Assembly (NCBI RefSeq): GCF_036884655.1
Contig: NC_088357.1
Coordinates: 44,045,501 to 44,109,500 of the forward strand
Direction: 5' to 3'
DNA length: 64,000 bases
DNA from: Musa acuminata AAA Group
Taxonomy: Eukaryota; Streptophyta; Magnoliopsida; Zingiberales; Musaceae
Shown here piece by piece: positions 34,216-48,425 of this stretch. A program made the position numbers and the translations under genes. Numbering within the stretch: the first letter of the stretch is position 1; each line of letters begins with the position of its first letter. Under the pieces are notes generated by a model. That model was not told the DNA's origin, ran no database searches, and worked only from the letters and a program-made list of their open reading frames with translations.

Positions 34216-37200
34216 ATGGAGAAGGGTGAAGAAAGCGGCGCCGGAAACAAACCCACCGCGGACGAAGGCAGCCCTCTCCCCATCGCCACTCCGACCGCTC
34301 CGCCGCCTCCCGAGGATGCTGAGCCCCCTGCCCGCGCGCCCTTCACCAGCCTCAGCCAGATCGACGCCGACCTCGCCCTCCTCCGCATCATCCAAGAACA
34401 GGTGCCCGATCATCCGATCTCCTTCTCCTGCTCCCCCATGTTGAATCGGATCTTTGTCTTATTGCTGGGGATGTGGGGTTCCTCCTGACGTTCTTTTGTT
34501 GTCGGCGATCGGGTGCAGGGGACGGCATACGCGATGCTAATGATGGACGGCGATGACAGCGATTACTGGAGCTCCGACTATGATGAGGAAGGTGCGGGAG
34601 ACGAGCTAGATCACGTGGCCGAGGGCGGCGGGAGCATCGAGGGAAGCGATGACGAGGTGGACGCCGCCTATTTCGAGAACGATGAGGCATACTCGAGGGC
34701 CCTGCAGGACGCGGAGGAGCGGGTACTGGCTGTTCGGTTGATGGCCCTTGCAGGATTGAATGAATGTGAGAGCTTGCTGATTACAGTTTATTGCTTTCTG
34801 TTGGCTTCTGGTTGCTCTGGAACATCAATTGACTTTTCCCGCTTGTCTTTCCTGGGTGCCAGATGATCATGGGGACCATGACAGTGGCTTTCAGGTAAGT
34901 TATCGAATTTTCTTCTTTGATATTACTACTTTCATTACTCGTTGAAATTTTATACACTTGATGATGAAGTACAAATTAGACAGAATCTGTAGATTGTTGT
35001 TTGCTAGCATTGTACAATATGCTTTTGGAGTTCTTCCACCTCTTTTATGCCATTTGGGTCATATCTCAGCTAGTATGATACTTGCTGCAATTCATTTAGT
35101 CATTCTGGTATTTTAATGTGTTTAGATCATCATTCTGTGAACAGATATGTTTCTGCCAGAAGCTTATTTTAGTTTGAAAAATAATCATTCTTAGTTTGAA
35201 GCTCTCCACGTTGCAGTGGTATGGCACACACAACTGAAAGTTGCTATGCTGACATCTAGTAAGATGCAAAATACTTGAACCTTAATATCTGTAGCCTCCG
35301 TTTGAAGGGTGAATGTGCGATAATGTTTGCATAACACATTATGAAAATCACTTTGCTGGAAGTTTATAATTATGAGAGAAAAGCTGGTTACTTAAATCTT
35401 TGATATTTGTATCAAAATTGTCCAATGGACATCATTAACTGCCAAATTCCAGTTCAAATGAAATTTTTAGGAGAACTAAGTGAAATGACATTAATTTTGA
35501 TCCTGCTAACTGGACTTATGAAGTTGTCCTATATGTCACACAGGATGCTTGGCAAGATCCAGATGAATTCATGTATGAGGTAAGAGAATATTTCCCAAGA
35601 AAGTCTAAGTCTTTTCGTTGAAACTTTATTCACGCTGGTCTTGAATGCTTCTGCTTCTTTAGGAGCTAGTTGCACTCGGTGAGCTAGTTGGAACCGAAAG
35701 CAGAGGCCTTTCTGCTGATACCATTTCTGCTTTGCCTTCAGTGAGTTACAAGGCAGAAAGTGTGCAAGATGACAATGCTGAACAGTATGCATCCATATCC
35801 CTTTAGGCTTTTAATATCCTTCAATTTAACCTCTGATATTAATCTTCTGGTGACACTTAAATGAATTCCACAGATGCATTATATGCCGGCTGGAGTTTGA
35901 GGATGGTGATTCTCTGGTCTTGCTTTCTTGCAAGCATAAGTACCACCCTGACTGCATAAACAAGTGGCTCCAAATAAATAAGGTAATTTTCTAGAAAAAT
36001 GATAGGGCTTTGTTGTCTTTTCATAATGCTTATGTTTTCACTTAGAATTTTTTTGTATATCTTAATGAACTTAATAGTTCAAATTGTTTAATTGAAGGAT
36101 CAGCCTTGCATTTGTGTGCTTAAATACCACAGCTAGATTGCCCACTATTTTAATAACCATTTCTGTCACCAGCTTGATTCACTTTTTTTTTTCAGTTGAT
36201 CATAGAAGATTTTTGCACTATTCATTATTTTCTTGAGGTGTTCGTGGGATCCTTAGTTTCAGTTTTCATAGGTTTGCGCCTAACAAGTATTAAGCCATTA
36301 AAGTTCATTTTTTACGCCTAAGATTGGCTTCCACTTAACCACTAGTAGTGGAAAAGTAGTGTCCTGACAATTTGAGACCCTGATAGGCTTTTGTGAGACT
36401 TGGTTTTTTTTTTGGCTGTAGAATTCTTTGCATTAACCGTTTGTTGTGGTTCAATTAGTTATATATTAATCCATCCATAATGTGTATGCCTCCTTGTACC
36501 TTGTCTTGTTTAATGCTTGCGAACTGATGCATTGCTGTATGTTTGAGGACTGAGGAATAATAGTTATTTGAGGTCATCTATTTTAGGTTATTGCCTTTCT
36601 AGCACTTCCAAAATGTCAAAGCTTCTTGGAACTAGATGTCTAATTATGCTTGATGCTTTCAGAAATTGATTTAGAATTCAACGATTGTAATATGCTGAGG
36701 TTAGCACACCATTTTGTAATACAGCCTACGAATCCTTAAGAGTCACTTGTTGTATTTTAATGCCTGCTTTGACCAAAATCTAGTTTGGGGTTTGATATTT
36801 GTTCTTATGTTTCTCATTTTGGCCTATCTTGTATAGTTTAGCTCTAGTTTGATATTCAAGGATACAATTAGTTAATTGGCATACAGAACAATCAAGTTCT
36901 TTCACAAGATATTGGACTGGTTAGCTACATTGGTAGAATCCTTGGTTGAAGTAGTTAAATCAGAAAGACCAAATTAAATGGAAAATAATGAACATGACAA
37001 GAATTGCATGAGATGGAAAGCCACGTTCTTGAAACTTTTTTATTTGAGAAATATGAGTCATGATCAAGTTATTGATATATGAATAAAAAAGTCTTCTAGA
37101 AACTATGTTAAACAGCAGTTCTCATATGCTGATTAACTGCTTCAAAGTCTTCCGGAAACAATGTTGTCCATGTCATCTAACCCAAAAGGTTCCATATTCT

Positions 37201-37580
37201 TAACCTATAATTTTGGTCTCCACCCTCACAATTGTTTCACAGCATCCACTCCTTACCTGATAGTTTGGGCTAAACATTATGGATATAGAAAAGACGTCCA
37301 AGATGATTCGATAAGAGATAGAAAAGCTGCACCAGCATGCTGTGCCCTAGAAATCACTGAATCTAAATGAGCATAAAAATCATTGGATGATATTGTAGCT
37401 GCTACAGCAAATCTCTGTAACACTTCTGTTGGATCCAATATACGATGCATGCTCTTTTTTTTTTCTTCTTTCCTTCGGAAAGTCTTTGTAAGAAATTAAC
37501 CAATCTTATTTTATTTTCTCTTGTAGGCATGTCCTATGTGCAACACTGAGGTTTCTACATCAGAGAACAAGCAAGACTGA
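34216..37580 (+). CDS. RING-H2 E3 ubiquitin ligase, BIG BROTHER-related
   Basis: Transfers ubiquitin from E2 to target proteins; the Arabidopsis BIG BROTHER family limits organ size by degrading growth regulators, which is known for the family and inferred here. Seven exons close to 261 residues: 34216-34401, 34519-34765, 34863-34894, 35544-35579, 35663-35784, 35874-35982 and 37527-37580. The N-terminus is Pro- and acidic-rich and disordered, with SDYWSSDYDEE. The segment ELVALGELVGTESRGLS precedes the RING and is a hallmark of the BB/BBR group. The RING-H2 shows all eight ligands: CIIC, CKHKYHPDC (Cys, His, His, Cys) and CPMC. The 1.5-kb last intron separates the final CPMC pair from the rest of the RING. 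The protein ends NKQD. I chose the ATG at 34216 because it follows the TATA box and leader. Confidence 0.92.
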
Positions 37581-38173
37581 TATAATCCGATGATAACTAC
37601 CATCATCTTCTTGGATTCTTTTGAGGAGTTTCTTCTGTAGGAAAATTCAGTATAAATGCAACTGATTGTAATTCCGAGAAATAGAAATGTTGCATTATGT
37701 TGTTACCATTAGTTGCTATCCTCGTTGTACTAGACATGTTCTTCTCCAAAGTATGTGCTTAGAGTATGCTTTTTGTCAATTATGCTGCTTAATAATTATT
37801 GCTGCATGACCTACGGATTACTTAATTCAATGATGATTATTTCTCTTATGCGATTCTTCATCCTTACCTTCTTTTTTTTTTTTTGGATCTGAGAACAAAT
37901 TAAAAACTCGAAGTCTAAGTTTTTCGTAGGGACAATTCATGCTGCAGTGAATGTTTTTGGCTTGTTCAGCTGTAAGGAATGCTATGCCATGCCTTGGGGT
38001 AAGCCCAAGTCTTTGTGGAAATTTCAAAGTTGGAAGTCTAGCTGTGTAGTGTATTTAACCCGAATAAGTTCGACATGACATATACTATCATCCAATAAAC
38101 TTTGGTTAACTAGCAGTTAATTTAAGTTTAATTTTAAAACACTAATTCTGTTTTTTGTGTTGTTTCTTTTCTA
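37581..38173. other. RING E3 3' UTR and flank
   Basis: Sequence from the stop codon to the start of the nested retroelement. It should contain the 3' UTR in its first 100 to 200 bp. No other gene is seen. Confidence 0.5.
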
Positions 38174-38805
38174 TGGATAAAGCTATAAATAGCTATAAAT
38201 AAGATATGTAATGCTGGTATATGTTTGTGTATTTTAATTCTATTCATATGTTATATAATATGTAGAGGGCTTATTGTAGATTTGACGGTTTCATCTTTGT
38301 TGGTTTTTGTAGTTGTTTCATGTTTGTAAATATAGGTTATACAGTCATCACGTAGAGTCAAAACTACTCAGAAATAGACCATTCAGATAGTCATTTTAGG
38401 AGTTTTTAACTCCGCAGAGTAGTGCAGAATATCAGCCAGCATAGCACCCAGGAGGCACTTGGGTGGCACAAGGTTGGATGAGCCTTTGGAATAATGTCTA
38501 AGGTTAGTTTATTGTCTCATTCCGGAGCAGTGTCATATAGGCATTTGTGGGAATTTCTCACGATTGACCACCTTAGACTCTTTGTTGCGCGACTATTCAA
38601 AACTTATAAAGTTTATGTTTATAATTTGGATTGTCTATCAAATGTTTGCTAAAATGGCTGCTTGTGGATCTCAAATTAAATGTTTTCTCTAACCCGCCAT
38701 CTCTTTTGTAAGTCCTAAGGGACTATAAGAGGTTTTGGGAAGGCTGACCCTTTGCAGACGATATACAAGGGTATCAAAAGACTGACGCAAAATCAACTAT
38801 GTCCG
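38174..38805 (+). repeat. Left LTR of the outer element
   Basis: 632 bp; about the same length as the 630-bp LTR of the inverted relative at 18119-18748. The boundary is set by TG at the left and by comparison of the three copies at the right, where the terminal CA has decayed to CG. Confidence 0.7.
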
Positions 38806-40123
38806 TGATAAATGACATAAGAGCAGAACAAGCACACTTAGAAATACTTGGTATGTAAATGTGGGGGATCTAACAATGTTGCGTTGAGGGCAACTTGCAC
38901 ACGTGACCATTTAGGAGAAACATGTGTTGAAAGATAGGGAAATGAGTCATTTAGAGGAGCGAGCATCTGAGATTGACATTTAGAGAAATGGCCAACCCTT
39001 TGTGCTAGAGGTACTACGAGGACAAGCAAGATGGGAAGAACGTGTAGTGTATAAAGATTCGGATGGTTGAGTTTGAACTACGACTTAACATTGGCAACCG
39101 AACTTAACGATGCTCAGGACAAGCGGGGTGCTTGGCAAAGGATAAGATCATGTAAGATGGGATGGGTTGCTTAGGAACTAAAAGAGTTTGTGCAAAGTTC
39201 ATAGAGGTGAGAGGAATTATTAATTCAAATAATTCGATTTGCATACAAGGACTCATATGCAGACGATGGATTATTCGTGACTATCCCAAGATGATTAAAA
39301 CTTGATGCTATGAAGAATTGAAACTTTATATTCGGCATAGGAATGATATGTTTATAAAAAGCTGAAGTGTGTAGCGAGTTCAACATAAGATTATGTCAAC
39401 GAGGCAAGATGACACAGAGGCAGGTACTCTTGAATAATATGTCGCCGTGTTGCTATTCGAGTTCTCACAAAGTAAGTAATGCATAATGGAGATTATGTTG
39501 AGAGGGCAAAGGCCCAGGATTTAGACAATGGTGCATCAATTTCAGTGAAGTTAGTGTACTTCGGGAGCTATTAGGCAACGGACTATCCTAGAGCTGTGCT
39601 TCGTCCAAGTATGACCTGAGAGTGGGTGGGCAAAGGTCGCTTGCCAAAAGAGTAAATATATTCGGAGGTGACAGATATTATAGTCCACACATGGAGAGTG
39701 GGTGGGCCTTGCGACGTAAAGGCCACACATGGAGATATTATAGTCTTATCCCACAAATATCATAATGCAATGGTGATGTCACCGGGAGGTGACATGATGC
39801 AATGGACCATAATGGAACAGTTTGAGGTAATGCAACACATATGTAAAAAATCCCATGAGAGACTAGATCAAACGGAGATATAATCAGGAGTTATTGTGTG
39901 CTCCACTTCAGTAAACAATACAACGATAAGAAGGGATATGGATTCAAAGAGTGAATGCTATGGTACTATAGAGGCGAGTGTTTCATACATGCATCGAATT
40001 TTGCATCAGATGAAAGTCTTGGTCATTAGCATATGAAGCCTGTGTACAATCAAGAGAAAATTTTGAGTGCAAGTACTAGTGAGTCCTATCGAAAGGCTTG
40101 ATCATTCAAAGGTATGATCAAAG

Positions 40124-40548
40124 TGTTAGAGCTAGCCCCAAGAAATTTACCAAAGGGTAATTTTGGCAACCCAACAAAGACAATAAAGCGAAAAGATAAA
40201 AGCAATAAGAACACCAGATTTACGTGGTTCGATCAATTAACCTTGACCTACATCCACAGACAAAAGAGGAGCAAATCACTACTATAAAAGAGACTATTAC
40301 AAATACCTTAGAAAGATATTCCTAGGCCATAAAACACCCAAAAATACTAAACAAGAAAAAACCCAAACTATAAGCTCAAACTATTTAACTGAGTGTGGAC
40401 TTAAACCCAAAGCAAACACTTAGGTTTTTCTTGTGGTGCTTCTTGTGATACATCTGACTTCAAAGCTCAGACCCTTATTTATAGTTCCAATATGAGATAA
40501 TAAGTCTGATTTTCCCGATGTGGGACTATGAGACTTGCCAAACTAATA
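40124..40548 (-). repeat. 3' LTR of the Copia element
   Basis: 425 bp from TGTTAGAG to CTAATA on the plus strand. It aligns end to end with the other LTR and lies next to the polypurine tract at about 40549-40562. Confidence 0.93.
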
Positions 40549-40614
40549 AATCTCCACCTTGGCATGCCCCAACAAAACCTGCTCCACCTTCTTCATTAAA
40601 GCCCCAACGGGCAA

Positions 40615-43309
40615 TCACCAACAATGAACACCAACCAAGTCCAAGCACTGCTTGAACTTGTAAACCGGAAGAGGCTTCGTAAGCATATTAGTTGGATTGT
40701 CCTTCGTATGAATTTTATGAACAAGGACCTTTCCCTCAGCAATGGTATCTCATTTGCATCAAATAATTTTCTTACCCGAAGGTGGCTTCACAAGATCCCA
40801 AGTTCTATTCTGATGGAGAGATTCTATTTTTTCATTCATTGCAATCAACCACTTAGCTGAATTATCATAAAAAACTATATCTGAGTACGTAGTAGGCTCA
40901 CCAACTTCACTTGTTTCTTCTGCAACAAACAAAGCATATACAACCAAATTTGCATATCTTTGTGGTGGTCGAATATCTCTTCGTGGTCTATCCTTGGCTA
41001 TCGAATATTGCTCTTCCTCTAGATCATCTTCGTTAGTAGACTCGGGACCATCTACCGGTATTCTTTGAATAGAAGAGTTAGACTGAAAGGAATTAGAACT
41101 ACCAATCTCAAGCTCCATCTGCTTCTGCGCACTATCATTTGTATAACTAGTAGATTCTTCTATAGAAGATAACATAGACAATTCATCAAAAATAACATCT
41201 TTACTGATTATAAATTTTGGGGATTTGGGATCAGAACACCATAATCTGTATTCTTTCACCCCAGAAGCATACCCAAGGAAAATGCACTTTTTCACTCGAG
41301 GCTCTAATTTTCCTTCATTTATATGCATGTATGCTTGACACCCAAAAAATTTTAAATCAGAGTAATCAGCAAGAATACCTGACCAAACTTCCTCCGGAGT
41401 TTTAAAGTTATGTGCTGCAGAAGGAGCACGGTTGACAACGTAAAAGGCCATATTAATCGCCTCTGCCCAAAAGTCCTTTGTCAACCCTACATTTGAGATC
41501 ATACACCTTGCTCTCTCCAAGAGTGTTCTGTTCATACGTTCGGCCACACCATTTTGCTGAGGCATCATCCTAACAGTGCGATGCCGAACAATTCTTTCAT
41601 TTTTGCAAAATTCATCAAAGTCACCTTCACAAAATTTCATGCCATTATCTGTTCGAAGCCGCTTAATCTGTTTACCTGTTTGCTTCTCAATCAAAGCCTT
41701 CCATTGTTTAAAGGTTAGAAAAACATCATTTTTATGCTTCAGAAAATAAACCCAAATTTTTCTGGAATAATCGTCAATGAAAGTCAACATATACCTGGCA
41801 CCACCCTTAGACTGAACATGGCTGGACCCCAAAGGTCTGAATGAATATAGTCAAGAGTACCTTTCGTTTTGTGAACTGTCGGAGAATTGAAGCTGACTCT
41901 TTTTTGCTTTCCAAAAATGCAATGTTCACAAAAATATAGTGGCCCAATATTCTGTCCGCAAAGTAGACCCCTTTTACTCAATATGTTCAAACCTTTTTCG
42001 CTCATATGACCCAAACGCATATGCCATAATTTGGTGATGTCAGAATCAGACAATGATGATGACAAGACTGCAACCGAGCCTGTGACAGTAGTTCCCTGCA
42101 AAATATATAAGCTACCAGACCTACAAGCTTTAATAACAACAAGAGCATTTCTAGAAACTTTCATAACTCCACCTTCAACTGTATATTTACACCCAAGGGC
42201 CTCTAGGGTGCCTAAAGAGATGAGATTCTTTTTTAAATCAGGAACATGTCTAACATTAGTGAGCGTCCTCATAATACCATCATGCATTTTAATTCGGATT
42301 GTTCCTCTACCAACAACATCACATGCTACATTATTACCCATCAAAACAATTCCACCATTACAAGATTCATATGTGGAAAATAAATCTTTATTAGGAACAT
42401 ATGATAAGAACAACCCGAATCTAAAATCCATTCATTTTTAGACCTCATCCTGTCATCAGTAGCAAAGAAGATATTTCCATCATTCTCATCAGTTGCTACA
42501 CTAGCTTCAGCGGATTCAGTAGTTTTCTTAATAATTTTTTCCTTTTGCTCTAATTTATTTTTCAATTTAAAGCAATCAGCCTTAACGTGCCTCATTTTAT
42601 GACAATATCTGCATTCCAAATTTCTATGTTTGGATTTAGATCTAGATTTAGATCTGCTATTGTCAAATTCTCTTTTATCCATTCTACCCCTAACAACCAG
42701 ACCCTCAGCCTGATTCCCTCTACTTTCCCCAGTGATATCTCTGTCTATCTGCTCCTTAGATTTTAGTGCAGATTTAATTTCCTGATACAAAATTGTTTCT
42801 TTTTCATAAATCATAGTATCACGGAAATGCTTAAAAGATTGGGGAAGAGAACACAAAAGTAATAAGGCCTTATCCTCATCATCAAATTTTGCATCTATAT
42901 TCTCCAAATCCATAACCAAGGAATCAAATTTATCAAGATGTGAGAGTATAGATGTACCTTAAGTCATCCGAAGCATATATAAACTCTGCTTTAAGTATAG
43001 ACGATTCTCCATTGTCCTCTTCATATACAAGGCTTTAAGCTTGTCCCACATACTCTTAGCCATAGTCTCCGTAGCTACCTCCCGTAAAACCTCGTCAGAG
43101 ATATTTAAAATAATGCTGGATCGGGTCTTCTTATCCATACCCGCAAGATCTTCCTTTGATGTACCATCTAAAATGTTTTCAACTCCCTGTAGTGCCAAAT
43201 CAACTCCGTCTTGAATCAGAATGGCCTCCAACTTCAGTTGCCACATGCCGAAGTTGATATTTATGTCGAATTTCTCGACAACAATCTTTGTTATTGTCAT
43301 CGTTGCCAA
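40615..43309 (-). pseudogene. Copia gag-pol remnant, RT and most of RNase H deleted
   Basis: Reading down the minus strand: Gag from 43309, with an in-frame TAA at 42959-42961; a CCHC zinc knuckle with [14 protein letters not shown] near 42600, where an Arg replaces the usual Gly; the protease motif [11 protein letters not shown], followed by a frameshift near 42395; the GAG-pre-integrase segment ([23 protein letters not shown]); a second frameshift near 41815; and integrase with RTDNGMKF and QNGVAERMNRTLLE. The frame then reaches the usual RT start region (NRTWDLVKPPSGKKII, near 40760) and jumps directly to the RNase H tail (LVHKIHTKDNPTNMLTKPLP), ending at 40615. The element cannot move on its own. 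Confidence 0.93.
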
Positions 43310-43325
43310 AAGATCCCGAAACCAG

Positions 43326-43337
43326 GCTCTGATACCA
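43326..43337 (-). other. Primer binding site of the Copia element
   Basis: The minus strand reads TGGTATCAGAGC, three bases inside the LTR boundary at 43341. This matches the 3' end complement of initiator methionine tRNA, the usual primer for plant Copia elements. Confidence 0.92.
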
Positions 43338-43718
43338 ATTTGTTAGAGTTAGCCCCAAGAAATTTACCAAAGGGTAATTTTGGCAACCCAACAAAGACAA
43401 TAAAGCGAAAAGATAAAAGCGATAAGAACACCAGATTTACGTGGTTCGATCAATTAACCTTGACCTACATCCACGAACGAAAGAGGAGCAAATCACTACT
43501 ATAAAAGAGGCTATTACAAATGCTTTAGGAAGATGTTCCTAGGCCATAAAACACCCAAAAGTACTAAATAAGAAAAAACCCAAACTATAAGCCCAAACTA
43601 TTTAACTGAGTGTGGACTTAAACCCAAAGCAAACACTTAGGTTTTTCTTGTGGTGCTTATTGTGATACATCTGACTTCAAAGCCCATACCCTTATTTATA
43701 GTTCCAATAGGAGATAAC

Positions 43719-45290
<1,572 letters not shown>

Positions 45291-46954
45291 ATAACAAGCC
45301 TGATTTTCCCGATGTGGGACTATGAGACTTGCCAAACTAACACAAAGTTATTGAAGAGTTGAACTACTTCATAGCTTATATTCACTTAAGGAAGCTCGGC
45401 AAGTTAGAGGACAAAGTCGAGTAAGCGAACATTGTTACGAATGAAGCAAAAGAAAATAAATTTGATACAAGCCCTATAACATGATGACGGAAGTCATGCA
45501 TGAGAGTTACAGTTTGTCTTTCTATAAACTAAGGGAAACTAATCGGAGAACATAAAGGTGTTAAAGTAAATAGTCGAAAGGGGTAAGGAGGCGACGATGA
45601 GCCAAAGGGACTCAACAACTCAAAACCTAGCATTAATTAGAATGAAGGTGGACTCAAATGAGTGTCATAGTGTTACAAAGCCAAATCTACCGATCGCAAA
45701 AAAAAGACACATATGTGAAGCAACGGATAGTAAAGTCATGAGCATGGCAGTGTCATGGCACCATAAAGGTAGGATTTCCATAGAGTTATTGATTCCTTAC
45801 TCTAATGAAGGGAGAGTGCTTAGTCATGAAAGGGACTGAGAAGGTAGAGTATGCAGAGGTAAACTCCAAGTACTGAAATAAGGCTAAAGGGCAAAGGCCA
45901 AAGAACTTCGTAAGACTAGTGTCAACGGGCTTCTCATCAAAACAATCAAAAGTGAAGGACTTCGAGTCACTACAAAAGTGCTTGACCAAGGAACAAAATT
46001 GGTAGTATGTAATGCTATACCTTTTTTACTTAGAGGAGTATCTGATAGAGAAAATGGAGAAGATAATATAATCCCAGATGTAACCAAAACTATTAGAGAC
46101 TTGCTTCAAGTTAGGATAAAATTTTACTCTTTCGAGTAAAACTTTATGCATTCCAAAAGCTCGATGGTAATAAGAAGGTGAATTGTAACTAACTCAATGC
46201 AAGAAATGCAAACACTTTGGGTGTTTCGAAAGTATAAGCAAAAGGTAGGCGATGACTAGTAACTAACTCGATGCATGAAGTACAACTCTTGGAGAGGCAA
46301 GCAAAGTTGAGTAATCTTTGCCTTCTCAACTCTTAAAAGAATAGGTGAAAGTGAGTACTCAAGTTCTCTTATTTATCAAATAGAAGAGTTCTGCATGAGT
46401 TCAATGATCATTTGAAAAAACTTAGTAGAAAACAACAATTGTCAAATCCTCACCAATAGTGATTGGTATTATTGAGAGCACCGTTTGCTTCATTTTCCAA
46501 TAGAATACCAATCAAAAGCAGAAATGATGCGAACCAACTTGAAGGTGGCAACTAATTAGAAGAGAAATCGATGGGTAAATTTTAGGAATAAAAGACCCCG
46601 AAAACTTCAAAATCTACAAGGCAATGCTCGTTAAAACTTTAAAAGGTATCCAACTAGTCTAAACAATTTGAGACGTTTAAGATATTGGTGCATAACAAGG
46701 AAAAAAAAAATTTTCATCTAAAGGATCTATAGAAACCAATAAGGATCAACATAACTTGATCGACCTTACACCAGCATCGAAGTCATTGGCAAGTTGAAGC
46801 AAGTGACAAATCAAAATTCAACAACTCAACAACAACAATGGAATGCAGTTGGGAGAATTAGACCAAAAGATTAAAGATTCAGCAAAGCAAGGAGATGCGG
46901 TGTCCACAAAGGCTTTAACGAGAGCGTCAAAGGAATAAATGGGGGAGGATATTA

Positions 46955-47540
46955 TGAACAAAATTATAAACAGGATCCTCAATATTATGCTTGTATATGT
47001 TTATGTCTTTTAATCTTGTTCATACTTTGCACAGCATATAGAAGGCTTGCAATAAACTTGATAACTTCATTTTGGTTGGCTTTTATAACTGTTTCAAGTT
47101 TATAAATGTTGATCGTATGCAATCATCACACAAAAGATAAATTGTCCAGAAACAAGCTATCCAAGTATCCATTTTCGAGGTTTTTTAGCTTCATAAAATA
47201 GTGCGGATATCAATTAGCACTACACCTAAGAAATATCTAAGTGGCACAAGGCTTGATTGATCTTTAGGATAGTATCTATGGTTGTTCACTATTTTGTTCT
47301 ATAACAATGTTATATGAACATTTTTAATTGTAACAGATTACCTTGAACCCTTTGTCGCATGACCGTTCTAGAGCTTGCGAAATCTATGTTTATAATTTAT
47401 ATTACCTATTAAGTATTTGCTAAAATAATCACTTATGAACCTTAAGTTAAATATATATTTTGTAACTCATCTCTTTTTTAAGAATTGATAGACAAACACG
47501 TAAGGATACCATAAAACTTAAGCAAAATCAATTAAATCCA
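46955..47540 (+). repeat. Right LTR of the outer element
   Basis: About 586 bp, starting TGAACAAAA directly after a polypurine tract and ending near AAATCCA. It is shorter than the other two LTR copies of this family through small deletions. Confidence 0.7.
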
Positions 47541-48425
47541 TGGCATTAAACTTCCTTATTTATTTTCTTTACACACAATTCAATCTTAGAAGAAAAAGTA
47601 TATAAAAAGAATCACATCAGATAAACAAAAAAAAAGTTGGAGACTCAATTACCATAGATCATTGAACTAAGAGAATTGGAGCTCTAAAAGGAGCCAATCA
47701 ATTTCATGGGGGGTTATGTTAAGTGAAGTTTCAACTATACAAGAATATACTACACAATCTCACATCAAAAAGAGATAAAAATTTAAATTGATTTATAAAG
47801 ATCAAATATATTATTATTAACTTAAATTTAAATACTTTAAATAAATAACTCATATTTAATAAAATTAACAAATCAATTATCTCATCAGATTATATTATGA
47901 AATATATCTTATGATAATCCCTTCTTCAAGCACATATGTTACATCACCTGCAGGAAACACTATATTGATACATATGATGACACAAATCAAGACATGACGT
48001 TTTTTGTGTAAGAACTGCATTGATACGTGTGATGCCATAACTCAAGACACGATATGTTTTGTGGAACAAAACTTACAGATCTTAGCAGTTCTTCATGCTC
48101 AAGTGAATAGACAAAAAATACAAACAACAATTGGACTAAGCAGTCCAATGCGAGAATGCAAAGGAGCTCTTATCTACATAGGTAAGAGGCAACATGGATT
48201 GCAACTTCAACGGAGAAGCCATCGAGCAACATGGCTTTCAAATAAACTCTACTGACTGCCTACCCTCCATCCCCTTCTAAGCCAAACTTACAGATCCTGC
48301 CTATCAACAAATGCTGCCCCCAATAAAGAATAGGATGCGTCAATCCTGCACAAACGCAATATCTCTGGACATAAGATCGATTATGCCTCCTTAGTGTAAC
48401 CCAGATTATACCTCACCAGATTTGA
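47541..48425. other. Flank between retroelement and NIPA gene
   Basis: Contains two tandem copies of a unit near 55 bp (about 47963-48065: gatacatatgatgacaca then gatacgtgtgatgccata, each followed by caagaca and a ttttgtg word). The part next to 48425 is probably the 3' UTR of the minus-strand NIPA gene. No other gene is seen. Confidence 0.5.

Noticed and set aside
41217..41405. Plus-strand open frames over the Copia integrase region
   Set aside because: Antisense shadows of the minus-strand gag-pol remnant.
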